Position numbers and translations under genes: made by a program. Shown here piece after piece: positions 8,087 to 16,103 of a DNA stretch of 56,717 nucleotides (position 1 is its first letter; each line of letters opens with the position of its first letter). Below the pieces are notes generated by a model that saw nothing but the letters and a program-made list of their open reading frames with translations, made no database searches and was not told the origin of the DNA. Origin of the DNA: Pelagibacterales bacterium SAG-MED05 (GTDB lineage Bacteria; Pseudomonadota; Alphaproteobacteria; Pelagibacterales; Pelagibacteraceae); NCBI GenBank assembly GCA_014654415.1, contig JACWDC010000009.1, positions 1 to 56,717 on the forward strand. The letters run 5' to 3'.

Positions 8087-8410
8087 ATGGCGAAATTTAT
8101 AACTTTAGGAAAGTATACTGCTAAAGGTCTTGGAGGATTTATTAGCAATCCATCTACAGATAGAAAAGCAGCAACTTCTGCACTAGCTGAATCAGTTGGA
8201 GCTAAGGTAACTAGATACGCTGGTTTAAGAGGCAAGTATGACTTTATGGCTGAGATAGAAGGTACATTTGAACAAGCTGCTGCAGCTTCAATGGTTGCAA
8301 CATCTAGTGGTGCAGTATCTGATTTTACTATTTTAGAAGATGTTGATCTTAACGAAATAGCTAAAACTGCACAAAAAATGGCTAATTCATACAAAGAGCC
8401 AGGAAAATAA
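8087..8410 (+). CDS. GYD domain protein
   Basis: 107 residues from ATG 8087, preceded by GAAAGGGGGAACA, one of the strongest ribosome-binding sites in the window; an extension to TTG 8063 would overlap the previous gene. The pattern FITLGKYTAKGLGGF, then DRKAATSALAESVGAKV, RYAGLRGKYDFMAEIEG, a central helix, and GAVSDFTILEDVD matches the GYD family. These small dimeric-barrel proteins are of unknown function. It closes the small-gene operon and abuts the convergent methyltransferase gene with no space. Confidence 0.82.
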   Translation: MAKFITLGKYTAKGLGGFISNPSTDRKAATSALAESVGAKVTRYAGLRGKYDFMAEIEGTFEQAAAASMVATSSGAVSDFTILEDVDLNEIAKTAQKMANSYKEPGK

Positions 8411-9121
8411 TTATTTTTTGTAGTTGATACAAATTAAGGTGTCGGTGAACTTTATTTGATTTTTAAAGTTAGATTTAAATTCTTCGACACCTTTTTTTAT
8501 TTCTTTTCTAGAAAGATTTAATAAACAAGAAATATATCTATTTTTTATCATTTTTATATATTTTGATTTTGATATAGAAACTTTAAAATCGAAATGACTA
8601 ATTTTGTATTTGTTGAATTTTTTTTTTACTCTTTTTATTAAATTTTCATCTTTTTTTAGACTTAAAATTAATTTAATTTTCATCCTTTTAAAACTTGGTA
8701 TTTGATTATTTTTTGTTTTAAGAGAAAAAATTAGTATATGGCCTTTTTTATTAAGTTTTTTTATAGCAATATCTAATAAAGAGTCCAATTTAGTTTTAGA
8801 AAAAAAATGAATAGTTTGTTTGATTAAAATCAAATCAAATTTTTGGTTTGATTTTTTTAGATATTTTACAGCATCAACTCTTTTAAAAATAATATTATTT
8901 TTTGTATTATCATTTTTTATTACATCTATTCCCACAGGTTTATTTCGAAACTTATATTTTTTTTGAAGGAAGCTAATTATATTTGCTCTTCCACAACCAA
9001 CATCAAGAATTCTAGTTTTTTTATCAATTTTTATTTTTTTTTTTAAAAATTTACAAAAAAATAAAATATATCTATTAGATGATAACCAGGTTTTATTATC
9101 CCAATTCTTTAATTGTTTCAT
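8411..9121 (-). CDS. Class I SAM-dependent methyltransferase
   Basis: 236 residues, very lysine-rich. SAM motif I is clear (RILDVGCGRANIISFL, about residues 38-53), the acidic end of strand 2 is GIDVI, and motif IV is FDLILIKQTIHFF. The substrate is not identifiable. It is the last gene of a five-gene minus-strand unit and overlaps the phosphotransacetylase gene by one base. Base composition is more AT-rich than the metabolic genes beside it. Confidence 0.82.
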   Translation of the reverse strand: MKQLKNWDNKTWLSSNRYILFFCKFLKKKIKIDKKTRILDVGCGRANIISFLQKKYKFRNKPVGIDVIKNDNTKNNIIFKRVDAVKYLKKSNQKFDLILIKQTIHFFSKTKLDSLLDIAIKKLNKKGHILIFSLKTKNNQIPSFKRMKIKLILSLKKDENLIKRVKKKFNKYKISHFDFKVSISKSKYIKMIKNRYISCLLNLSRKEIKKGVEEFKSNFKNQIKFTDTLICINYKK

Positions 9122-10029
9122 TAAAGAGCTACTATAGCTGCTGCTATTGAAGCTAAACGTGCCTGAGTATCATCAGCTCGGCTTGTAATAACTACAGGCA
9201 CTTTACCTCCGACAACTACCCCTGCAGCACAAGCTCCCATAAAATAAATCATCATTTTAACAAGTGCATTACCTGATTCAACATTAGGAACTAATAAAAT
9301 ATCTGTTTTACCTGCAACTGCATTTTTAATTCCTTTAATTTGTGCTGCTTTTTCTGAAACTGAATTATCAAATGCCATAGGCCCAAAAACATCAGCTTCG
9401 ATTCCTTCTTTTAAAGCTCTTGACGTAAGTTCTTTCGCTTCTTTTGAACTTGGCATGCTATCTAAAACTTCTTCTGTAGCAGATAAAACTGAAACTTTAG
9501 GTTTATTAATCCCAATTCTTTTTGCAAATTCTACTGAGTTTTTTAAGATGTGCACTTTAGTTTCTAATTTTGGTAAAACATTCAAAGCACCATCTGTAAT
9601 AATAAAAGGCTTATCATTTTTTTCTAGCGTCATATGCCAGACATGACTCAATCTTTTTTTACCTATTAAATTCAAATCCCTTTTTAAAATTGCTTTCATT
9701 AATACATCAGTGTGGATATGACCTTTAACTACTATTTTTACCTTACCATCACTTGCCATTTTAGCTGCAATTAATGCAGTGTTATTTTCTATTGGCTCAT
9801 GAGTAATTTCATATTTTGAAATGTCCCATTTAATATCTTTAGCTAATTTTTTTATGGTTAATTTGTCCCCAACGAAAACTGGATCTATTAAACCCTCATC
9901 TACAGCTTGTTTAGTGGACTCTATTGAAACAGATTTTCCAGCATTAACAATTACTACTTTTATTGGGCCTTTTGTCTTAGCAATTTTCAATAAATTTTCA
10001 GGACAGATAATTTTCTTTTTAGATAACAT
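9121..10029 (-). CDS. Phosphate acetyl/butyryltransferase family protein (Pta-like)
   Basis: 302 residues, the short form of the phosphotransacylase family, without the N-terminal DRTGG region of long Pta. The C-terminal block GACAAGVVVGGKVPVVITSRADD is diagnostic. The enzyme interconverts acyl-phosphate and acyl-CoA. In sulfonate pathways a short Pta accompanies sulfoacetaldehyde acetyltransferase and turns acetyl phosphate into acetyl-CoA. Here it overlaps a sulfolactate-type dehydrogenase gene by 11 bases, downstream of the taurine transporter, which fits that role. Phosphate butyryltransferase is the alternative. Confidence 0.85.
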   Translation of the reverse strand: MLSKKKIICPENLLKIAKTKGPIKVVIVNAGKSVSIESTKQAVDEGLIDPVFVGDKLTIKKLAKDIKWDISKYEITHEPIENNTALIAAKMASDGKVKIVVKGHIHTDVLMKAILKRDLNLIGKKRLSHVWHMTLEKNDKPFIITDGALNVLPKLETKVHILKNSVEFAKRIGINKPKVSVLSATEEVLDSMPSSKEAKELTSRALKEGIEADVFGPMAFDNSVSEKAAQIKGIKNAVAGKTDILLVPNVESGNALVKMMIYFMGACAAGVVVGGKVPVVITSRADDTQARLASIAAAIVAL

Positions 10030-11026
10030 CTAATTCATCCATTTCTTTTAAAACTTTTGAAGGTATAAATATATTTTTATTTAAATTCTTTTTATATGCT
10101 TTATTTTTTCTTTCTCCAGGGTAAAGAATTGAATCAAAACCTTTAGCTTTTGGAAGTCTTTTAACAAGACTGATGTTTCTTTTTATTTCGTTCATAAAAT
10201 TTTTTCCCACAAAAATCTTAGGATTAATTGTAATAAATAAATGTCCTACATTTTGCGGTCCAGTAAAATCGTCAAAGGGGTCTTTTGTTTTTCCGCCGTG
10301 ACTGCTTCCAGTTAAAACCCCACTCAATATATCTACCATCCAAGCCAAACCAGAACCTTTAAAGCCAGCTATAGGAAGTTGAGTTCCTAATAAAGCTTCT
10401 TTAGCATTAGTTGTAATTTTTCCAGATCTATTTAAGGCAACACCGAATGGAATTTTTTTACCAAATTTATGAGCTTGTCTTATTTTACCTCTATTAATTA
10501 TAGAAGTAGATGAATCTAAAATAAAAGGAACTTTACCGGTTGGAACACCAAAACAAATTGGGTTAGTTCCAAATAGGGATTTTTTCGATCCATATGGAGC
10601 TAAAGCAGGCGGAGCATTTGTGAAACAAAAAACCATCAAGTTTTTTTTTACTGCTTGTTCTGCATAAAAACTAGATAATCCATAATGACCACTTTTTTTC
10701 ACTGCAACTAAACCAATACCAGTTTTTTGTGCATTTTTTATTGCTTGATTAATAGCAATATCCGCTGAGACAAACCCAATACTATTATCTGCATTAATAT
10801 GAGATATGGATGAGCTTATTTTTTTAATTTTTATTTTGGGCCTAGGGTTAATTAATTTTTTTTTGAGTCGATCACAATACATTTTTAATCTTAATATGCC
10901 ATGAGATTTTGCCTCAACAAGCTCAGCCTTAATTAAATAATCAGCACAAACTTCAGCATGTTTTTTAGATAATTTGTGATTATTAAAAATTTTCGTAATT
11001 TTTTTTCTTAATATATCTTTCTTCAC
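10019..11026 (-). CDS. Malate/L-lactate/sulfolactate dehydrogenase family (Ldh2/ComC-like)
   Basis: 335 residues. Family landmarks are the N-terminal helical part ending in HGILRL, the catalytic-site segment KSGHYGLSSFYAEQA, then PYGSKKSLFGTNPICFGVP, FILDSSTS, and KGSGLAWMVDILSGVLTGSSHG. These NAD(P)-dependent 2-hydroxyacid dehydrogenases include malate, ureidoglycolate and (R)-sulfolactate dehydrogenase. Given HpsN-like and taurine genes nearby, oxidation of sulfolactate to sulfopyruvate is attractive but unproven. It overlaps both neighbouring genes (4 and 11 bases). Confidence 0.85.
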   Translation of the reverse strand: MKKDILRKKITKIFNNHKLSKKHAEVCADYLIKAELVEAKSHGILRLKMYCDRLKKKLINPRPKIKIKKISSSISHINADNSIGFVSADIAINQAIKNAQKTGIGLVAVKKSGHYGLSSFYAEQAVKKNLMVFCFTNAPPALAPYGSKKSLFGTNPICFGVPTGKVPFILDSSTSIINRGKIRQAHKFGKKIPFGVALNRSGKITTNAKEALLGTQLPIAGFKGSGLAWMVDILSGVLTGSSHGGKTKDPFDDFTGPQNVGHLFITINPKIFVGKNFMNEIKRNISLVKRLPKAKGFDSILYPGERKNKAYKKNLNKNIFIPSKVLKEMDELDVI

Positions 11027-11457
11027 TTAATTTTTTTGTTTCCTTTTTTTTCCCAATAATTAATTCTTTGTTTTTGATTTTCCACTAAATTCTTACATAA
11101 AAGACCATATTTTTTAGCCAAAGATGAAAAATCTTTTTTTCCAATTTTAGTAAATTTTTTTACTTCCTCTCTAGTAATTCTAGCCATTGTTTCAGGTTTT
11201 AAGCCTAACACTTCACCTAAATCATAATTAAATTTTAGTGTAACGTCGGCACTTTTTTCTAAACCCTCTATGATTTGTCTTTCCATTCCAGCTTCTTTAA
11301 AACTTTCTGCTCCTACTTTATAAAAACTATAGCAAGTGACATAATCTTTTTGAATATTTTCAATGATGTATTTTGCTACTTTCTCCTCTTTAGTTTTTTC
11401 TACCGCCAGTAGATTTAAAGGGAATATTAATAAACTTAATAAAAATAATTTTTTCAT
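11023..11457 (-). CDS. Small secreted protein of unknown function
   Basis: 144 residues with a signal peptide (MKKLFLLSLLIFPLNLLAV) and a mostly helical, charged mature domain carrying two cysteines (VTCYSFYKVG and LLCKNL). No known domain was recognised. It overlaps the racemase and dehydrogenase genes by four bases each, so it is co-translated with metabolic enzymes even though it is exported. A periplasmic role next to the taurine-type transporter is possible but speculative. Confidence 0.7.
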   Translation of the reverse strand: MKKLFLLSLLIFPLNLLAVEKTKEEKVAKYIIENIQKDYVTCYSFYKVGAESFKEAGMERQIIEGLEKSADVTLKFNYDLGEVLGLKPETMARITREEVKKFTKIGKKDFSSLAKKYGLLCKNLVENQKQRINYWEKKGNKKIK

Positions 11458-12146
11458 TTATATTTTTTCATAGAAGCTTCGGCTAAAATTAAATTTGGGT
11501 CTAAAAATATTTTTGATAGCTTAGCTTTTCTAAAAGATTTATATGCAAATATTGCTATTGGCAACTCTGTACATCCTAAAATAATCTTTTTACATTTCTT
11601 TTTAATAAGATAATTGACTGCTGATTTAATTGACTTTTCTGCTTCTTTAGTTTTTCCCATTTTAATGAGCTTAATAGATTTATTGACACTTTTTATTTGT
11701 AAATTTTTTGGAGGTGAAATTAAATCAAATTTTTTATTAAAGTATTGGCTATAAATACCTACTTTAATTGTTGCATCAGTCGCAAGTAAACCAATTTTAG
11801 TATTTTTTTTACACTTATTTTTAATGTTCAAATAAACAATTTCTGGCATATTTAAAATTGGAATTTTAATTTTTTTTTTTAAATCTTTATACCAATGATG
11901 TGCTGTATTACATGGTATCGAAATAAACTTACAATTATTTTTTTGCAAGAATTTACAACCTTTAATTAAACTATTTAGAACATTTTTATATCTACTTAAG
12001 TTTTGCTTTCTATCAGGAACATTGGCTTTATTATAAAGCAAAAACAAAGGATATTTTTGATCAGTCTTTCCTCTATTTAGTTTTGCAAGTTTAGAGCAAA
12101 AGTCTAAACCAGCCTGTGTGCCCATACCACCAAGTATTCCAATCAT
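11454..12146 (-). CDS. Aspartate/glutamate racemase family protein
   Basis: 230 residues of the cofactor-independent Asp/Glu racemase fold. It starts with GILGGMGTQAGLDF and has the paired catalytic cysteines in IPCNTAHHWY (near residue 80) and LGCTELPI (near residue 192). The family includes amino acid and hydroxyacid racemases. It lies 30 bases after tauC and leads the unit racemase-secreted protein-Ldh2-Pta-methyltransferase. A link to the stereochemistry of the hydroxy- or amino-sulfonate handled by the next gene is conceivable. Confidence 0.85.
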   Translation of the reverse strand: MIGILGGMGTQAGLDFCSKLAKLNRGKTDQKYPLFLLYNKANVPDRKQNLSRYKNVLNSLIKGCKFLQKNNCKFISIPCNTAHHWYKDLKKKIKIPILNMPEIVYLNIKNKCKKNTKIGLLATDATIKVGIYSQYFNKKFDLISPPKNLQIKSVNKSIKLIKMGKTKEAEKSIKSAVNYLIKKKCKKIILGCTELPIAIFAYKSFRKAKLSKIFLDPNLILAEASMKKYK

Positions 12147-12176
12147 AAGTATTAATATTCTATTTAAAAAGTTTTA

Positions 12177-14087
12177 TTAACCTTTACCTCTCCAAGGTAT
12201 AGTTTTATCGATTATTTTTCTTATCGTCACGTCAAATAGTAAACCAAGCATACCCATAATAAATATTGTGATCCATATCACCTCATATTGAAAGTATTTT
12301 TTAGCTACATTTTCTACAAATCCAACCCCTGTTGTTCCTGCCAAAAATTCTGCAGCAACTAAAGTTCCCCAGCACATTCCAGTAGCAACTCTTATTCCAG
12401 TAAGTATTTCAGGTAATGAGTTTGGAAAAATAACATGTCTTAAAATTTGCCATTTAGATGCTCCGAGAGAATGTGCAGCATGTATTTTTGATAATTGCGT
12501 ACCAGATGCACCTGCTCTTGCTGAAATTATCATTATAGAAAGTGAAACCATGAATAGTAGAAAAACTTTACCAAAATTGTCTATACCTAAAACAGAAATA
12601 ACTAAAGGCGCCCAAGCTAAAGGAGGAACTGGTCTATATAATTCAATTAAAGGATCAAAAAATCCTTTAGCAAATCTATTTAAGCCCATATATAATCCTA
12701 ATGGAACCCCAACTATTATTCCCGCTACCAATCCAAGAAAAACTCTTAAAAATGAATCCCATATGTGACCAGTTGGAATAGGTATTTTAAATAATTCAAA
12801 ATCACCTGATACAATATTTAAGACTTTACTTTTGAAATTAGGTTTAATTTCTCCTTTTTCATTATGAACCGGATATTCACCTGGTAAAATATCTGCAATC
12901 CAATCTGGAAGAACAAATCCAATAATTTTACCTACATCCATCATTTCATACCAAATTAATGGAATCTGTTTAAAACCTACATTTGGGTTTAACATTAAAG
13001 CAAATTTATTAAGTGTATCTGAAGGTTTTGGAAGCCATCTACCTGAGCCTTGCTCTGTACAACTTGGACCACTAGACAAAATTGTTCCAGATGGAAACAA
13101 GAAAAAATCTACCCATTTAAGATTACCTTGTTCCTGTTTTTGTAATCTATCAAAATTTACAATTGAAGCCTGCATTTCTATTAAGGTTTGAGGTGGAAAT
13201 ATACTTGCATATTCTATTCTTCTTGCAATTTTAAGAACATCTTTTGCAAAAGAAGATGTAATTTCATTTGAATCGTCAAATTTAGATCTAAACTTTTTAA
13301 TTTCATTTTTAAGATTTTCTAATGTTGAAGCATATTGCTTATTATGATTTCTTAGTTCAAAAAATTCATCACTTATTAAATTTAATTCTGCTGCTGCTGC
13401 TTGAAATTTTAAACCTTTTTTGGTTTTTGGAATTGATGGTATTTCAACTGCGTTATCTAAGGATGTACTAGAAGCACCCCAATTTCCTTCCTGTTTTGCA
13501 AGCTCAATTCTCTTAGTTTCATCCTCAGGTTTTTCATAAGGATAATTCTTTTTAATAAAATTATTGGATAAATTATTAATTTTTTTTGTGATTGAATTTA
13601 TTTGTTCTTTAGTTTGATTTTCTAAAAGATTTTCATCTGTGAGTAATGGAATTGTATTTTTTGTTTGAGAAACAAAATCTAATAACTTGTTTTTGTTTTG
13701 ATCTTCTACATCATTTGATTTTTCTATTAAAAGAATGATTTTATCTAGGTTTTTTGTCTCAGTCTCAATTACTGAAGTGCTTTTTAGCTGCCTTTCTTCA
13801 ATTGGAAATAAATATTTAAGTGAAAGAAGTGACTCATCAACTTTTCCTACCTGACAAAGTTCGTTGGCAGATTTTGGAAAAAATGATTTAGCTATATCCC
13901 ATGAATAATAAAGCCATACTAATAATAAAAAACTACTTCCAACTATAACCCAGTGAATTCCACCTTGTGCTCTTTCGGGATTACCAAAAACAGCATCAAC
14001 CTTTTCAGTTCTGATTAATCGCCTTCCATATAAAACACATCCAACGATAGCAAAGAAAAATACAAATGTTAAAAAAGCTGTGATCAT
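12177..14087 (-). CDS. tauC: Taurine/sulfonate-type ABC transporter permease with large N-terminal extension (TauC-like)
   Basis: 636 residues, more than twice the usual 250-280. The last 200 or so residues are a normal SsuC/TauC permease, with the EAA loop AAHSLGASKWQILRHVIFPN at about 537-556. Ahead of it lie two membrane helices (about 3-21 and 45-63), a charged, largely helical and coiled-coil-like region of about 250 residues, and a linker. The extension probably sits outside the membrane. It abuts the ATPase gene at one shared base. The substrate is assigned from the binding protein and the aminotransferase nearby; another sulfonate or an amine is possible. Confidence 0.85.
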   Translation of the reverse strand: MITAFLTFVFFFAIVGCVLYGRRLIRTEKVDAVFGNPERAQGGIHWVIVGSSFLLLVWLYYSWDIAKSFFPKSANELCQVGKVDESLLSLKYLFPIEERQLKSTSVIETETKNLDKIILLIEKSNDVEDQNKNKLLDFVSQTKNTIPLLTDENLLENQTKEQINSITKKINNLSNNFIKKNYPYEKPEDETKRIELAKQEGNWGASSTSLDNAVEIPSIPKTKKGLKFQAAAAELNLISDEFFELRNHNKQYASTLENLKNEIKKFRSKFDDSNEITSSFAKDVLKIARRIEYASIFPPQTLIEMQASIVNFDRLQKQEQGNLKWVDFFLFPSGTILSSGPSCTEQGSGRWLPKPSDTLNKFALMLNPNVGFKQIPLIWYEMMDVGKIIGFVLPDWIADILPGEYPVHNEKGEIKPNFKSKVLNIVSGDFELFKIPIPTGHIWDSFLRVFLGLVAGIIVGVPLGLYMGLNRFAKGFFDPLIELYRPVPPLAWAPLVISVLGIDNFGKVFLLFMVSLSIMIISARAGASGTQLSKIHAAHSLGASKWQILRHVIFPNSLPEILTGIRVATGMCWGTLVAAEFLAGTTGVGFVENVAKKYFQYEVIWITIFIMGMLGLLFDVTIRKIIDKTIPWRGKG

Positions 14088-14884
14088 TAACTGTCTTTAC
14101 CCATTATTTCTTCTTCCATATCCCATATCATTGAGAGAATTTCTTCTCTCTTTGAAACGAATTCTTTATTATTTTTGATTTCTCTTAAATCACCTTTAAG
14201 ACCCATTGACGCGAAAGGTAACTCATACTCTTTATGAATTCTTCCAGGTCTTGGAGCCATAACATAAACTTTTTCTCCAAGTAACAGTGCTTCCTCAACT
14301 GAGTGTGTTATTAAAATAATTGTTTTTCCTGTTTCTTTCCAAATTTTTAGAACCAATGACTGCATTTTTTCTCTCGTCAATGCATCTAAAGCTCCTAAAG
14401 GCTCATCCATTAAAATTAAATCAGGATCATTTATCAAACATCTAGCTAACGCTACTCTTTGCTGCATACCTCCTGATAATTGATAAGTGGGAGTGTTGCC
14501 AAAACCTTTTAATCCAACTATCTCTAACCATTCATCAACTTTTTTTTGAGTTTGAGTAGCATCCTCTTTTTTCATCCTCAGACCAAAATTTACATTCTCA
14601 GAAACAGTTAACCATTCAAATAATGCACCTTGCTGAAAAACCATTCCTCTATCTACACCTGGTCCATTGATTTCTTTATTATTAAGAGTAATTTTTCCTG
14701 AAGTTGGTCTTATAAATCCTGCAGTAATATTTAGTAAAGTTGTCTTTCCACATCCTGAGGGACCAAGTACGGTTAGCAATTCTCCTTTTTTTATTGTAAA
14801 ATTTAAATCTTTTAGTGCATGAACCGTTTCTCCTTTTGGAGTTTTAAATATCATATTTAAGTTTTGAGAAATTAAGTCGCTCAT
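14087..14884 (-). CDS. tauB: Taurine/sulfonate-type ABC transporter ATP-binding protein
   Basis: 265 residues. Walker A GPSGCGKTT at residues 41-49, Q-loop MVFQQGALFEW, signature LSGGMQQRVALAR, Walker B LILMDEPLGALD and the H-loop LITHSVEEA are all intact. This is the nitrate/sulfonate/taurine subgroup, and the protein energises the permease encoded by the overlapping next gene. It lies downstream of tauA, separated from it by a hairpin terminator. Confidence 0.92.
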   Translation of the reverse strand: MSDLISQNLNMIFKTPKGETVHALKDLNFTIKKGELLTVLGPSGCGKTTLLNITAGFIRPTSGKITLNNKEINGPGVDRGMVFQQGALFEWLTVSENVNFGLRMKKEDATQTQKKVDEWLEIVGLKGFGNTPTYQLSGGMQQRVALARCLINDPDLILMDEPLGALDALTREKMQSLVLKIWKETGKTIILITHSVEEALLLGEKVYVMAPRPGRIHKEYELPFASMGLKGDLREIKNNKEFVSKREEILSMIWDMEEEIMGKDS

Positions 14885-14915
14885 AAGATAATTATATTAG
14901 AAATTTTAATAAAAA

Positions 14916-14948
14916 AATAGGCACCAATTATGTTAATTGGCGCCTATT
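14916..14948 (-). terminator. Terminator or attenuator between tauA and tauB
   Basis: Arms of 15 bases (14916-14930 and 14934-14948) pair completely in the minus-strand RNA with one G-U wobble and a 3-base loop, followed by a run of seven T on that strand. The wobble pairs only in minus-strand RNA, which fixes its direction. It is placed after the binding-protein gene, as in the other three transporters. Confidence 0.88.
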
Positions 14949-14964
14949 AATTTGATTTCTTAAA

Positions 14965-15903
14965 CTACGGTAAAAACTTAGTAGTTACTGTTCCACCAGG
15001 AGTGTCTAAACCTTTTAAAAATTTTGCAAGATTTCCACTCTTCATAGATTTTTTTGTCTCTTTTGGTGTTAAGAATTTGAAGCCACCTAAAGTATCTTTC
15101 ATATCAGCAACTTTCATTTCTGACTCTTTAGACATAGCTTTCATATCGCTTTTACCATTTCTGTATCTCTCGTTAGCTTCATGAGTTAACTCAACGAATG
15201 ATTTTAACATTCCTGGGTTTTCTTTCATGAATTTGTTTGTAACCGAAACGATATCAATACCCATAATTCCACCAGCTTTAGCTTCATCTACAGTTAAAAG
15301 TCTAGTTCCCACAGATGTTGCTGATTTGATAGAATTACCACCAAATAAACAAGCCATAACAACGTCACCACTAACTAAAGCAGCTGCACCTTCTTCAGGA
15401 TCCATTGCAATTATGTTCATTTTTTTTCTATCAGCACCAACTATTTTCATACTTTCAGTAAAAACATATTCAGCCATAGTTCCTAAAGGAACTGCAACTT
15501 TTTTACCTTCAAGCTCTGAAGCATTAGCTTTTGTAATACCAGATTTTTTCGATGTAACACATGTTGTTCCACCCATACCGTATTCCATAGCTACATCTAC
15601 TAATTTAATAGGAGCTTTAGCTTTAACAGCATTAATGTAAGGCATTAACCCTTGTGAGTAAGAGATATCAATATCTCCAGCTAACATAGCATCAGTCATC
15701 GCTACACCATTGCTAAAGTTAGTCCATTTAACTGGTACTCCTAATGCTTTTGAGTATGCTTTTTTATTCATATCTTCAAGGTTTGGTGATGGCCATTCTA
15801 AAAAGTACGCAACTCTTACTTCTTTAGCAGCTGCATTAGCTACTGAAGCGTTAAGAGAGAAAGCAATCATCATACCAAGTATTGTGCTTATTATTTTTTT
15901 CAT
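14965..15903 (-). CDS. tauA: Taurine/sulfonate-type ABC transporter substrate-binding protein
   Basis: 312 residues with a signal peptide ending at VANA-A (near residue 25). The mature domain has the NMT1/TauA-type pattern: VRVAYFLEWPSPN, VKWTNFSNGVAMTDAMLAGDIDI, GTTCVTSKKSGI, LEGKKVAVPLGTMAEY. This is the periplasmic receptor for the transporter. The start follows AGAGGAAAT. It is divergent from the aminotransferase gene across 200 bases. Taurine as ligand rests mainly on that neighbour plus family resemblance. Confidence 0.87.
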   Translation of the reverse strand: MKKIISTILGMMIAFSLNASVANAAAKEVRVAYFLEWPSPNLEDMNKKAYSKALGVPVKWTNFSNGVAMTDAMLAGDIDISYSQGLMPYINAVKAKAPIKLVDVAMEYGMGGTTCVTSKKSGITKANASELEGKKVAVPLGTMAEYVFTESMKIVGADRKKMNIIAMDPEEGAAALVSGDVVMACLFGGNSIKSATSVGTRLLTVDEAKAGGIMGIDIVSVTNKFMKENPGMLKSFVELTHEANERYRNGKSDMKAMSKESEMKVADMKDTLGGFKFLTPKETKKSMKSGNLAKFLKGLDTPGGTVTTKFLP

Positions 15904-16051
15904 ATTTCCTCTATGTAGTTTGTTATTTAATAAGATTTAAAATGAATTTTAGTCGTAAGTAAACAAGAACCATTAAGTATTTGTTGGGTCTATTCATCTC
16001 TTAAAACCATACTTTTAACTGAAAGCCGTTCTTTTTGAGTTCAATTCAAGG

Positions 16052-16061
16052 TTGTATACAA
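16052..16061. promoter_or_regulatory. Perfect palindrome TTGTATACAA, possible GntR/FadR-type operator
   Basis: A 10-bp perfect palindrome 42 bases before the aminotransferase start, within the divergent tauA/aminotransferase intergenic region. TTGTATACAA-like sites are typical of GntR-family FCD regulators. No regulator gene is in the window, and a match of this length could be chance in AT-rich DNA. Confidence 0.4.
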
Positions 16062-16103
16062 TATTTCTTGATTTAATTTAGCAATTGTCTACTAATTTAT
16101 TTA

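Noticed and set aside
15227-15640. Long plus-strand open frame of 137 codons opposite tauA
   Set aside because: It is antisense to a clear tauA coding sequence and has no ribosome-binding site or recognisable protein pattern.
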